Below are positions 1 to 9,998 of a DNA stretch of 24,379 bases, piece after piece. This DNA comes from Hondaea fermentalgiana (lineage: Eukaryota > Sar > Bigyra > Thraustochytrida > Thraustochytriidae). Each line of letters opens with the position of its first letter. The first letter of the stretch is position 1. The stretch covers positions 75,368-99,746 of the forward strand of contig NPFB01000100.1 in the NCBI GenBank assembly GCA_014084085.1, read 5' to 3'. Below the pieces are notes generated by a model. It was not told where the DNA came from. It ran no database searches and saw nothing but the letters and a program-made list of their open reading frames with translations. Made by a program: the position numbers and the translations under genes.

Positions 1-2
1 CG

Positions 3-176
3 GCCGCGGGCCTCGCGGCGGCCTCCCTCGCCGCCGCGGACACGGGTTCCGCGGCCCCCGCGGCGCGCAGCGAGCTGTGGACGGCGCCGGAAAAGTGGGA
101 CGACGCGGCGCAAGGAGAACTTGAAGCCGCCTGGGACTCGGAAAACGCGGGGCACAACGGAAGGACGCTCGCGGAG

Positions 177-216
<40 letters not shown>

Positions 217-2369
217 CGTGGATCGCGCAGGTAGAGGACAGCGAGAACACGGACCTCGCGTGCGCAGAGGTCGCGGAGCTCGTGAAATCGTGGAGGCAAA
301 AGAAGAAAGCGCTTCGTGCAGCGCAGCTATATCAAAGCGGGCAAGAAGAAAAGGACGAGGACGAAACGCTTGAGACGACGACCGTCAAGTCGTGCTTTGT
401 CTTCTTCTCCGGGACTTCCGCGCTCGCAGACTATGTCAGCTCGCTCGACAAGGTGATCCACGTCGAAGAAGACACAGAAGTCACCATCGACGATGGGTCG
501 TCGTCGGCGCCGCCTTCGTGGGGGCTGGACCGCATTGACCAAAAGGACTTGCCACTTAGCGAGACTCCCTTTAACGCATCCTATGCCGGTCTAGGCATCA
601 ATATTTACGTTCTCGACACAGGTGTCAACCTCGCGCACGAGGATTTTGAAGGCCGAGCATACGCGATCCAGGACTTCTACCCGCACGAAGAAGATGACCC
701 TCGAGGCCATGGCACGCACTGCGCCGGTATTGCCGCCGGAAAGACCTTTGGAGTGGCTCCGCAGGCCACGGTTCTCAGCATTCGCATCGCAAACGAGCGA
801 GGTCGGGGCTACGGTTCTACAACAATCCGAGGCGTCGCAGCGGCCGTCGAGTATCAAAGGACACGATTTGCAGGCGAGTCCGCGGTCATTTCGTTGTCCA
901 TAAGTGGCGTCGTCTCCCTTGCACAAAACAACGCCTGCCAAGAAGCAATCGAGAATGGAATGATCGTTGTCGTTGCCGCCGGCAATTCAAATGAGAACGC
1001 ATGCCTGGCATCTCCCGCCTCAGCAGGCGGAAACGGGCAAAATGGCGGCGTCATCACGGTTGGTGCTACACAGAGTGATGACAAGATGGCATGGTTTTCC
1101 AGCTATGGTACTTGCGTCGACATCTTTGCACCTGGGAGGTTTATTAATTCGACGTACATTGGGAGCACTACGGCCACCGACGTCCGTTCGGGGACTTCCA
1201 TGTCTGTTCCACATGTGGCCGGTATTGCGGCCCTCCTCCTTGAGAAACACGACAAAAACAATACGCTCGCGCAAAGCGAACTCTTCGATCTTGCAGTGGC
1301 CGACCGCCTATCTGGACTGGAAGGCGAAGGCACGCCCAATCTTCTCGCACAATCGCCTTGGGGACCTAGATCCCCCACTGCGCCAACTTTTGCGCCCACG
1401 ATGCCATCGATGAATGAACCCAACGTAGTTTGCGCCGACGCGCTTTGCGTCGACTATGCGCAGTCATTCTACGTTGGTTTTCCTCTCTCTACTACGATTG
1501 TAGGCCAACTTGTTGTCGCGGAGACCAATCTTTGCCAAACCTCTGACCAAATGCTCAGTGGAAAGGTCGTTCTCGTAAAGTATAATGGCTCTTGCGAACA
1601 AGCAGAAGTCGCGCTAACTATGGGCGCAAAGGCAGTCATCTTTCGCAGCAAGGCAAAAAATGGGTCCATCACCTCCAGCGATAGCGCAAGACCAGGCGTT
1701 GACATCTTCTCCGTGACGATTAGCTACGAAGACGGCAAGACATTTGCAAGTCTCGTCGAAGCAAAGGATGGCCCCGTCATTGCCAGACTCGGCTCTACCA
1801 GCTTCAATAATACCCTCGCGCCGACACCCTTTCCTATTACACCCCCGTCCTTCGCGCCAACGAGTGCACCAACTATTTTGTGCGCGTCATTGGACGGGAA
1901 AAAGTCGAAATGTAAACAGCGCCCAGAGTGCATATGGGATCAGATCTATGGCAGATGCAACGACATCGATCCTTCGCTTGCGTGTGGCACGCTCTCCAAG
2001 CTTGCCTGCGCCAAGGTAGCCAATTGCACGTGGGCCTTTCTTCCCTTGCAAAATCTCGAGCCTGCGTGTTACGACGCGGTGGACGTGCCGCGTAGCACGG
2101 TACTTGTCACTCCATCTTCATGTTCAAAGGGTAGCTTCGCATCGGCCGAAGAAGTCTGCGAAAATCTCGGCTTTGTCATGTGTTCCGGAGCCCAGCTTTT
2201 CAATGCTGATGACGACGCCTCGAGTGACTGCAAAATCAACAAGAAATGGGTTTGGTCGGCTACTTCCTGCGGCACCAAAATGTATTACCAAGTAAAGTCG
2301 GGAAAGAGTAAGATTCGTTGCAAGAGACGTGGCAACAAAGCGAATGCGCGATGCTGCTCTCCCGTTTAG
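3..2369 (+). CDS. secreted subtilisin-like serine protease (S8, proteinase K type) with PA domain, 5' partial
   Basis: The frame is open from base 3 to a TAG at 2367-2369 and runs off the left edge. The first visible residues (Ala/Leu/Gly-rich) look like the end of a signal peptide core, so the true start is just outside; the GTG at 282 is not a credible eukaryotic start. A poly-Ser run lies at 180-215. The catalytic domain spans about 520-1360: Asp in VLDTG (codon 615), His in HGTHCAG (708), oxyanion Asn in AAGNS (984) and Ser in GTSMSVPHVAG (1197), so the tetrad is intact. A PA-like domain follows at about 1420-1800. Pro/Thr linkers (about 1372-1410 and 1812-1880) separate these from Cys-rich repeats (1881-2090) and a final Cys-rich module ending ARCC. 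By family this is a secreted endopeptidase. The substrate is unknown, and the PA domain after rather than inside the catalytic domain is notable. Confidence 0.93.
180..215 (+). repeat. (AGC)12 trinucleotide repeat encoding poly-Ser
   Basis: Twelve uninterrupted AGC codons lie inside the protease frame, between the presumed signal peptide and the propeptide-like region. A pure triplet run is prone to length change; the frame stays open through it. Confidence 0.9.
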
Positions 2370-2430
2370 GATTGACTCGTATTGCCATACATGAGTAAGT
2401 CTTTCGTCCAAACAGATCTACATGATTTAT

Positions 2431-2436
2431 AATAAA
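2431..2436 (+). promoter_or_regulatory. possible polyadenylation signal (AATAAA) for the protease gene
   Basis: An AATAAA hexamer lies about 62 bases after the protease stop, in the 160-base convergent spacer before the helicase stop at 2530. Position and sequence fit a eukaryotic poly(A) signal. Whether this organism uses it is unknown. Confidence 0.4.
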
Positions 2437-2529
2437 TTGAGCGTGGTGTCCTTTACTTTTCACCGCACATGTATGCTGTGTGCGCATTTCGATGAATCGT
2501 TGGTCATTTTGCGTCAAAAGAGAAAGAAG

Positions 2530-5500
2530 TTACCGTTGCGTGGATTGTGTGGCTTGGTCCGAAGCTTCAAGATTCTTGCCAATACCTGCACATCGAGCGC
2601 ACATCACAACGTCTCTGCGCTCGACATGCTGGAGTTCAAAGGCAAGCTCGAGACCGTCTGTGACAAGGGTGGGCTTGCTACCACACTCTTGACACGAAGG
2701 CTGTTTTTTCTTGGCAGTCGATGCGTCTGGACTTCGAAGAATCGGTGCCACGAGATATGGACGAGCAGCTTGCAAATCACGTAGCGAGCGATTCAAAAAG
2801 AGCTCGCGCTTGGCGCGCGTGACAGCCACGTACAATAGGTTAATCTCGGCAGGGTCCACCGAGGAATCGATGTTAAGTTGCTGTGTAAGTTCGTCGACGT
2901 GAACGAGATTCTGAAAATCCGACAAGAGGTAGACACTGTCAAATTCGAGACCTTTGGCCTTGTGGACAGTGGACATGACATATCGTGCTTCCTTCCAGGG
3001 CTGAATCTGCTTCTGCAGTCGCGCGTACAAACTGACCACAGTTTCCGGCTCGATCTGGTCGAGATATCCGAGCAGGGTGCTCATGTCAGACTCTTTGGCC
3101 TTGGCCGCGAACGCTCGAACCTGATCGATACTTTGGAATTTGCGCACGAGTGGGCTCTCCACCTCACTCAATTTTCGCAATGCCAAGCGAGCAAGGTCAG
3201 CGAGCGTCGCGAGCGGGGATGCCTGGAGGCCCCCAACAATACCGAAACGAGCTTTTGGCATATCGTGTGCAACGCGAAGAGCATGCTCGAGCAAGCCGCG
3301 ATTGCTGCGGGAAATGAAGGCAACAGTGCCTTTTGCACGAGCGTTTGCAGATCGTTGCGCATCTTGTTCATATCTCGTCGCAAAAAGCGCTGTGTCGGCC
3401 CCGGCCTCGCAGTCCCATTTGACACCGCATGAATACTCGGCCTCGTCCACAGGTGGACGTGCACCGAGCAGAATCTGCGAGGTGTGCGCGCAGTGCTGCA
3501 AAATCCCATTGGCCACGGCTGCGACGTTGGGGCCAAAACGAAAACACCTCGATAGCAAGAAGGATCGAATGCGGGCCTCGGGGTAGTATTTTTTCACGTT
3601 GAGCGCGTCTTGGGCGCCCATGAACTGGTAAATTGCTTGGTTTTGGTCCCCAATGAGAATACGAGCGCATCCGCGCTGCTGCATCACTAAGTCGCGTGCA
3701 CAGGGCGTGCAGTCTTGGGCCTCGTCCAACATAATCACATCGTACGAGCGAGCCAGGTCGGGGCATTGCAGCTGGTAAAGCTTGAGATGCCCGTTGGAGG
3801 ACATTGGTAACGTCTTGCTGCACATGGCCGCCCACACATTGCGTGCCAGCTTGGTCACAAGTTGTGTGAGGTCTGTTGTTGCTGGGGCAAGCCGTGCGTC
3901 GGGATCCACGCGATACTTGGCACGATCTTCCTCATCAAGAGTCGCCACACTGCATTCGGCATGCGTGCTGCAAAGCTCGGGATCCGCAGATGCGACAAAG
4001 GCGTTCACTGCCAGCTTGACCAGCTTGCACATCCTTTCCTTGGGCAAACGCAGGAGCACGCGCGACGAAGCACCGGAAGCGCTTGGGTTCGTCTTGCCCA
4101 CACTAAAGACGGTAAAATGTTCCAAGTCCCGGGTCTCGTCGCATTGCTGCACTGCACGAGCATCAAGGTCCTCTGAAATCTTGTACTTGCGGCCCACACG
4201 AGCGTACGAGAGTTTGTGCAAGTTCGTGCACTTGACATTTTCTGGAAATAACGTGCGTGCTTCTTCACCGACACTGACGTTAAAAGCCAAGTACAGGAAA
4301 CGTGTCTCCGGACGTAAACGCGCGTAGTTTACCAAGGTGGTCGTCTTACCCGTTCCCGCGAGAGCGCGGACAACAATGACATCGCCAACAGCGAGATTTG
4401 ATTGCACGATGGCAAGCTGTTCGGTAGTCAAGGTTCTCGCTTTGCTCGGATCTGCTCTTCGCACGAAACTTTGCTCGGGTGAGGACACGAGCAGTCCAGT
4501 TGCCCTCTCCTGAAGAAACAATCCGTGCTCAATGTCGGCCAGCACGGAAGCCCAACGGTATGAACTTCCGGCCCAGGGCCCCGTGCGCAGGATGCGAACG
4601 AGGGCATACACGAGTTCTGTGCGTTCGGCACGGTGCGCTTCTCGCACGTGACGTGGAAGAAGAGCTTGGAGCAAACGCAGACGCAGTTGCGAGCCGCCCA
4701 ATAAAAGGGGATAGACGAGGAGCTCGCCCCGCTGGTCTTCCTTGCCTTGGCGAGTTGCTATAAAATTTTGCCAACCGCAATCGTGCTCCTCGACGGCAAG
4801 TCTTGCGAGCGCCTCGGCACGCTCGACTGTCAGCCATGGACTCTCTCTTTGTAAAGCTTGAGCAAAGTCGCCGAGATTATTGACCGGTTGCGGGCCAAGA
4901 GGAGGCAAGGAGAGCGGGTTCCGGGCACCATGGAGCGCTCTCCAGTACGCCTTGCGCATGGACATAAAGGACGGCGACTCGATGACCTCGCGCCACGCGC
5001 GGCACACGCAACGCAATCGTGTCCAAACATCAACAAAGTCAAACGCAGCCGCCTCAAAGAGGGATTGAAGCACCGGCGCGGAGGCCTTTGCGTTCCAGAA
5101 TTCGCAATTGCGTGCAACGCGCGACCCGTCTTGCTGTTGGCGCTTGATGATTTGTGGGCCAAACAGAGTTGCCTGAGCGCCATTTTGAGCCTTGCGTTTT
5201 TTCGTTGCGAGCGCAGCTTTGTCGTTCAAGCATAGGCTCTTGAACATCTTGCGTGCGTCTCGCTCGTTGATCGCGCTTGTCAACTGATCGAGGGCCTCTT
5301 GGCAGCGAGGGGAAAGCACACTGCGAGTTGCATTGTAGTCGCCGCAATTCCTTGGCCCTGCCAAGGATCGTGCGCTCGCAAATCCGGCGCTACTGCTGCT
5401 ACTACTGTTGGCCAGGTTGATAACAGTGGTTCTATTCTCGCGAGGTCGCGAGGCGTCTGCTGCAAGGTTAAGGGCGCCTGGACTGCGAATCCGGAATACT

Positions 5501-6288
5501 GCAAGCATTGGATACACCTTGCTTGCGAGATCGTTGGGTCGCAGAACCACCGCATGCTCCACCTCGAGCTCCTCTGTGTCGAGGAGCGTTGCGAGGTACG
5601 CGCTGTCAGTGCGCTCAATGTAGCCAATGTCTTGATGTGTGGCGTTACGGACGAGGATGGCATTGCGATCGAACCGGTTCCCAGGCTCTCGTTCCCAATA
5701 GACGACAGCTTCTTCTCGATCTTCGACATTTTGGGTGGCTGGTTGTTGATCACTTTCCACGAAGATGGCATTGGGATGGAAGCGTCGTCCCGTCAGTTTG
5801 CAAGGGAAAACGAGTCGAGAGGGTCTCGCTCCCAGGAAACTCTCCTCGCTATTTCGGAACTTTTGTGGCAAGAGAAGTTGGCTGCGCTTCGATGCGCTCC
5901 GTGATGACGGCGTTAATGAGGACGTCTTTGTTTTCGGTTTTGCTGCAGCGGTCCCCTTGGAAAACGAGGATGACAATGACGATGCTGCTGCTGCTGAGGA
6001 GGAAAAGGAGGAGGAGGAAGAGGAAGAGGGCAACGCGGGTGCAAAGAAGGTGCCCAGCTTACGCTCGCTGGACTTGCTCTCCTTTGACTCAGTTGGTGGT
6101 TTGGCGCAAAAGTACTTGGTCAAGGTTCCGTGTTGCTTGGGCGCCTGAAATCCTCGCCTTCGTCGGCGCTGCGGCTGCTGCGGCTGTTGTTTCTCTTGAA
6201 GCGAATTCGATTTCATCACACGTGAAGGCGCAGCCGGCGCAGCCTCGTCCGGCGCTCGTCGGCCCGGAGGGCCTGCCAACCTCTTCAT
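2530..6288 (-). CDS. FBH1: FBH1-type F-box DNA helicase (UvrD/SF1) with N-terminal HIRAN domain
   Basis: A 1252-residue protein, starting at ATG 6288-6286 (context ACC before ATG); the longer frame to 6399 starts at GTG and was rejected. In order: basic/Gln-rich N-terminus; PIP-like motifs HGTLTKYF (53-60) and ERKLGTFF (75-82); Ser-rich linker; a HIRAN-like domain (about 159-250, with REPGNRFDRNAI and IGYIERTDSAYL); an F-box-like segment (about 402-445); and an SF1A helicase core with Walker A AGTGKTTT (644-651), motif II LDEAQD (854-859), motif III GDQNQAIYQF (880-889), motif V STVHKAKGLEFD (1106-1117) and motif VI YVAVTRAK (1153-1160). It ends in a CxxC...CxxC pair (C1199/C1202, C1230/C1233). 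Family knowledge: FBH1 is a 3'-5' helicase and SCF subunit that removes RAD51 and remodels stalled forks in the nucleus. The HIRAN addition is unusual, to my knowledge. All helicase motifs are intact. Confidence 0.9.
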   Translation of the reverse strand: MKRLAGPPGRRAPDEAAPAAPSRVMKSNSLQEKQQPQQPQRRRRRGFQAPKQHGTLTKYFCAKPPTESKESKSSERKLGTFFAPALPSSSSSSSFSSSAAAASSLSSSFSKGTAAAKPKTKTSSLTPSSRSASKRSQLLLPQKFRNSEESFLGARPSRLVFPCKLTGRRFHPNAIFVESDQQPATQNVEDREEAVVYWEREPGNRFDRNAILVRNATHQDIGYIERTDSAYLATLLDTEELEVEHAVVLRPNDLASKVYPMLAVFRIRSPGALNLAADASRPRENRTTVINLANSSSSSSAGFASARSLAGPRNCGDYNATRSVLSPRCQEALDQLTSAINERDARKMFKSLCLNDKAALATKKRKAQNGAQATLFGPQIIKRQQQDGSRVARNCEFWNAKASAPVLQSLFEAAAFDFVDVWTRLRCVCRAWREVIESPSFMSMRKAYWRALHGARNPLSLPPLGPQPVNNLGDFAQALQRESPWLTVERAEALARLAVEEHDCGWQNFIATRQGKEDQRGELLVYPLLLGGSQLRLRLLQALLPRHVREAHRAERTELVYALVRILRTGPWAGSSYRWASVLADIEHGLFLQERATGLLVSSPEQSFVRRADPSKARTLTTEQLAIVQSNLAVGDVIVVRALAGTGKTTTLVNYARLRPETRFLYLAFNVSVGEEARTLFPENVKCTNLHKLSYARVGRKYKISEDLDARAVQQCDETRDLEHFTVFSVGKTNPSASGASSRVLLRLPKERMCKLVKLAVNAFVASADPELCSTHAECSVATLDEEDRAKYRVDPDARLAPATTDLTQLVTKLARNVWAAMCSKTLPMSSNGHLKLYQLQCPDLARSYDVIMLDEAQDCTPCARDLVMQQRGCARILIGDQNQAIYQFMGAQDALNVKKYYPEARIRSFLLSRCFRFGPNVAAVANGILQHCAHTSQILLGARPPVDEAEYSCGVKWDCEAGADTALFATRYEQDAQRSANARAKGTVAFISRSNRGLLEHALRVAHDMPKARFGIVGGLQASPLATLADLARLALRKLSEVESPLVRKFQSIDQVRAFAAKAKESDMSTLLGYLDQIEPETVVSLYARLQKQIQPWKEARYVMSTVHKAKGLEFDSVYLLSDFQNLVHVDELTQQLNIDSSVDPAEINLLYVAVTRAKRELFLNRSLRDLQAARPYLVAPILRSPDASTAKKKQPSCQECGSKPTLVTDGLELAFELQHVERRDVVMCARCAGIGKNLEASDQATQSTQR

Positions 6289-6838
6289 GGTGTCGGCGCC
6301 GTCGCGATGGGTGTCTGCGTTGCAAGAGCTCCTCTCCTCTCCTCTCCTTTCCTTCTTCTTCTTCCCGCGGTTAACCTCCGTAATGGGTTTCGCAAGCACT
6401 CAAAAACTAAAATTTGTAGACTCGTGACCAAGGCTCTGATGGATGCGATGAATCCGCAAGACCAGAAACAAACGAACAAACAAAGAAAGGAGACACATGA
6501 TGCGCTAATCGACAAGGATTCTTTTGTCCTTTTTGATGAAAGGCAAAAAGAAGATAAATCCCAGGAAGACGGTGTGCTCCAAAGCCACGCAACGTGTAAG
6601 ATGTTTTCGTATTCGAATCGTTTTGGAACAGGCTGACTGCCAACGAGCAGAATATGAAAACAGAGAATAAACAATTATTTGATATGTAGTAGCAAGGATA
6701 TGCTGTGACGCAATCTTTGCCGAGGCTAGAGTACCTTGTTGGAGAGGGGAGGAGTGCGCGGCGAGACCAAAGTTGCCCGGGAGCTTCATGCCCTCGAGCT
6801 CCATTTTCTCACTTCTACTTACGTGCTTGCTCGCTCGC
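6289..6838. other. intergenic: helicase 5' leader/promoter and HSPA12-like 3' UTR
   Basis: About 550 bases between two minus-strand genes. The part next to the helicase ATG is purine-rich on the minus strand (GGAGAGGAGAGG type) and probably belongs to its leader. The middle (about 6390-6720) is visibly more AT-rich than its surroundings. No recognisable coding region, tRNA or clear minus-strand AATAAA was seen. Confidence 0.5.
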
Positions 6839-9163
6839 TCACTCATCGTCGTCGTTATCGTCGTCGTCTTGATCATCGTCGATATCGTCATCGGCGTTCT
6901 CATCCGCATCGACCTTGACGGAAGGTTGTGCGGAATAATCCTGGATGCCGAGGCGACTTACAAAATTCGCGGCTTCTTCGTCGCCAAAATGCGCAGCAAG
7001 TCTGTTGCTGAGTGCGGACGCAAGGTCGTACTGGCCCATCGTTTCCATTTGTTCCTGCGCCACTGCTGCCCTAAGGATGGCCTCCTCGACCTCTCTATAG
7101 TATACAACGGGCACATGGTGCAAGATCTCACCGTCGGTGTCGATGACTTTGGCCGTAATTTCTGTGTAGCCGAACGAGAGCGAGCAAATGACGCGACGCA
7201 TCTCGCCCTTGTTTACATCGATCCAAATGGTGGCGAGCTTTTGGCAGCCTGGCTCGGTGACGTAGTCGCATTCCTCATTGGGCGTGGCATAAATGTCGAA
7301 CTTGATCTGACTCACCGCGCTGGAGGCCGGTTCGAATGTGTGACTGTACTCTCGTTCGACATCAACGAGCTGGCCGCGGCGGACAAAGGTTTTGAAGGCG
7401 TCCTTGATGTAGTACTCGCGGCGAACCTTGTCGTAGGCACGATGGCGAATGTGTGGTTTCTTGTTGTGCTTACTGCGTTGAAAAGGCATCGTGACCTTGA
7501 TGCCAACGGTCACGCGCGCACGGCGGGAGCGAATGATACTAGGGTAAAAGCCGAACTTGACGGCGCCCTTCATGACGGTAAGGTTCGGTTTGTGCGCGAC
7601 GTGGATCAATATATGAGTGTCCTCCTGAAATGCTTCGTGCAATTTCTTCTTGAGGTAGCACGAGCCGCCGAGGCCACCAAAGAGAATAATGTGGTCGACT
7701 TCGGCAAGCGAAAGACGGCCGATGATGGTGTCTTTTGTCAGCTCAACAATGCTGTCGACCACATAATCAAAGCAGTACCTGAAAAGACTCGGGGGGAGTA
7801 GAATCGTCGTGGAAGGACGTGTCAGCGTTCGCTTGTAGTCAATCTTGATGGGCGAGGAATCGTACATGATTTTGGACCCGCGATTGAAGCGTGGCACAAT
7901 GTCGTGCAGCTTGAGACCCAACTCCATGAGTGTGGCTTCGAGAGAAAACTTGACTTTGACCCCGTTGTCCACGTCGAATGAGGTGGGTTTGAGACTCAGT
8001 TTGATCCTTTCCCAGCCATCTTGGAGCTCGAGACGCACGTCGGGCGTGTTAAGGGCTGTTTCGAGTGCGGATTCGCCCAAGAGGGCGCCAAGGAAATGAA
8101 AGAATTGCTTGTCGACGTCCTTGGCGCCAATATGAAGGCCCGTGGGCGGAAGCAGTTGAGACATGCGCAGTTCCTTTTCGGCTCCTTCGTCTTGTCCGGC
8201 GTTGGAGCCCTCTTCCGGTTCGAGAAGGGCAATGGCCGCGACATCGACGGTTCCGCCGCCGCAGTCGAGGCAGACAACCTTTTGACCTGGTTTCAATTGG
8301 GTGCTTTCGTCCTCGTCTGTTTGTGCGATCACAGCTTCGGCCCACACAGCGGCGCACTCGCTTTCGAGCGCGATGACGAGATCTCCAGAGAACTCGTCGG
8401 TGATGAGGTCGCCCTCGAAAGCGCACCGGCGCATGAACTGCTTGTCAGACTCGCGCCAGACCGATGGGACCGTAATCACCCAAAGCACGTCCATCGTGTC
8501 GAGCGTCTCGTTCTCGCGCTTGGCAATTTCGCGGAGCGCTGATTTCCGCAGATAGCCGAGAATGGAAGAGACAACCTCAAAGTAGGTGATTCCGCCGGCG
8601 TCTTTGACGGCTTGTTCTTCGAGCGCCTCGTCGTTTCCTTTCGTGGCCTCATAGAGCTCCATCTTGATGGCCTGATCGATGTAAATTTGGTTCGCATTCC
8701 ATCCTGTCTGCTCGGTTGCAAAAAAGGTGGCTACGAGCTGCTGTCCGGCTTGGCTCCGACGCCATGAATCGCGCGCGGCTTGTCCAAACTCGATGAGCTT
8801 CTTTTTTCGGGAGCCCTTACGATCGAAAAGCGCACAGGTGGGCTCCTTTTCTCGGAGAATGTGCACGCGGCGCTTGGCCGTCATGCCGTATGCGAGTCCG
8901 GTGTTGGTCGTTCCAAAGTCGATGGCAACGACTGCCTTTTTCTCCCTTGCGGGCCCATCCAGAAAGGCGAAGTCGGGGTCCTCATCGTCGCCCATGCTGG
9001 TACCGTCGAGCGCCCAGCTCGCTGTGCCCTCAGTGTGGACCTCGCTGGAGCGCACGCTCGACCTCGCCTCCTCGTCTCCAGGGCTGGACGGCGTGGCGCT
9101 GGACCCGATGCTACGCATCAAACTTTTGCGCAGCGACGTGCGCCGCCCGTTGAGCCGCGTCAT
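6839..9163 (-). CDS. HSPA12-like Hsp70-family protein
   Basis: A 774-residue protein, starting at ATG 9163-9161 with TGA at 6841-6839. The Hsp70/actin-fold ATPase signatures are present: phosphate-1 VAIDFGTTNTGLAYG (about 79-93), the TVPSVW segment (231-236), phosphate-2 VCLDCGGGTVDVAAI (297-311) and the adenosine motif HIILFGGLGGSCYL (491-504). The absence of a canonical Hsp70 substrate-binding domain and EEVD end, and the divergent nucleotide-binding half, fit the HSPA12A/B group, usually about 680 residues. The excess here comes from a Ser/Arg-rich N-terminal extension of about 75 residues and an Asp-rich tail (about 755-774). By family it is a cytosolic ATP-binding protein of uncertain client range. 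No operon link to neighbours. Confidence 0.88.
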   Translation of the reverse strand: MTRLNGRRTSLRKSLMRSIGSSATPSSPGDEEARSSVRSSEVHTEGTASWALDGTSMGDDEDPDFAFLDGPAREKKAVVAIDFGTTNTGLAYGMTAKRRVHILREKEPTCALFDRKGSRKKKLIEFGQAARDSWRRSQAGQQLVATFFATEQTGWNANQIYIDQAIKMELYEATKGNDEALEEQAVKDAGGITYFEVVSSILGYLRKSALREIAKRENETLDTMDVLWVITVPSVWRESDKQFMRRCAFEGDLITDEFSGDLVIALESECAAVWAEAVIAQTDEDESTQLKPGQKVVCLDCGGGTVDVAAIALLEPEEGSNAGQDEGAEKELRMSQLLPPTGLHIGAKDVDKQFFHFLGALLGESALETALNTPDVRLELQDGWERIKLSLKPTSFDVDNGVKVKFSLEATLMELGLKLHDIVPRFNRGSKIMYDSSPIKIDYKRTLTRPSTTILLPPSLFRYCFDYVVDSIVELTKDTIIGRLSLAEVDHIILFGGLGGSCYLKKKLHEAFQEDTHILIHVAHKPNLTVMKGAVKFGFYPSIIRSRRARVTVGIKVTMPFQRSKHNKKPHIRHRAYDKVRREYYIKDAFKTFVRRGQLVDVEREYSHTFEPASSAVSQIKFDIYATPNEECDYVTEPGCQKLATIWIDVNKGEMRRVICSLSFGYTEITAKVIDTDGEILHHVPVVYYREVEEAILRAAVAQEQMETMGQYDLASALSNRLAAHFGDEEAANFVSRLGIQDYSAQPSVKVDADENADDDIDDDQDDDDNDDDE

Positions 9164-9330
9164 TGGGTGGCGCGAGGGGGCCAGGGGTTCGCCGACGTGG
9201 CGCGCTCACGAGCAGCAAAAGCACGAGTTTCTCTTTTGGGCCGCCGGCCAGGCCAGCTCAGCTCAGCTGCGCGCACAAGCGGTCGATCCAGGTGGGCAAG
9301 CGGGCGCGCGGAGGATCTGCTACAGCAGGA

Positions 9331-9370
9331 GCAGGAGCAGCAGCAGCAGCGGCGGCGGCAGCAGCAGCAG
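9331..9370. repeat. interrupted CAG/CGG trinucleotide repeat
   Basis: A run built of CAG, GAG and CGG triplets, upstream of the HSPA12-like start (on its strand). A second CTG/CAG-rich stretch lies near 9829-9857 and is partly palindromic. Confidence 0.8.
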
Positions 9371-9473
9371 TTGCCGCGACCTCGTCGAAAACAAGCGCGC
9401 GTCCAAATCCCGTCCCGCCCTCAATTCAATTCCGCTCGCTCGGACGCCCGCTCGCCCGGACGCCCGCTCGCTC

Positions 9474-9497
9474 GGTGGCGCGGTGGCGCGGTGGCGC
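9474..9497. repeat. 8-base tandem repeat, three copies
   Basis: Three perfect head-to-tail copies of GGTGGCGC, followed by the start of a fourth. Confidence 0.85.
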
Positions 9498-9970
9498 GGT
9501 CGCCGTCGCTCGCAGTCGCGCGCTCGGCCGCGGTCGCAGCGGCGGCGCGCGGAGGCGCTCGCACGGGCGGGCGCGTGCGCGCGTACTTTCCGCGCGAGGG
9601 TTCAAGTTGCAGCTCTGCTGCTTTTCGAATTTTCAAATTCGTCGGTCGGTCGGCCGGCGATTTGAAAAAAGAGGCCAAGGGAGAAACGCACTCGCGGCCA
9701 GTGAAGGAAGCGCAACTTCGCAAGTGAATCAATGGCGCGAATTGCAAATAGCCCACTTGGGAAGAAAACAACCGCGCCCGGCCAGCCGAGACTCGACACG
9801 TGCCGCGCCTTCTGCACGTGCTGCACGCGCTGCTGCTGCTGCAGCTGCAGCTGCTGCAAAGCGCGCCCGCCGCAGGGCTATGCTGCTGCGGCTGGGCGCG
9901 GGGAAGGGCGCGGGGTTGGGGCGCGGAAGCGAGTCGCAGTCGCGGTGGAGATGGAGGCGGGGCCGGCGGG

Positions 9971-9998
9971 ATGGATGGATGGATGGATGGATGGATGG
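9971..9998. repeat. (ATGG)7 tetranucleotide repeat
   Basis: Seven perfect ATGG units followed by diverged units (GGTGG, ACGG). It lies in the noncoding spacer. Confidence 0.9.

Noticed and set aside
6289..6399. N-terminal extension of the helicase to a GTG start at 6399
   Set aside because: GTG is not a normal nuclear eukaryotic start; the ATG at 6288 has a good context and the extension is purine-rich leader.
6773..7801. 342-codon plus-strand frame over the HSPA12-like gene
   Set aside because: Antisense shadow of a clear Hsp70-family coding sequence; no motif of its own.
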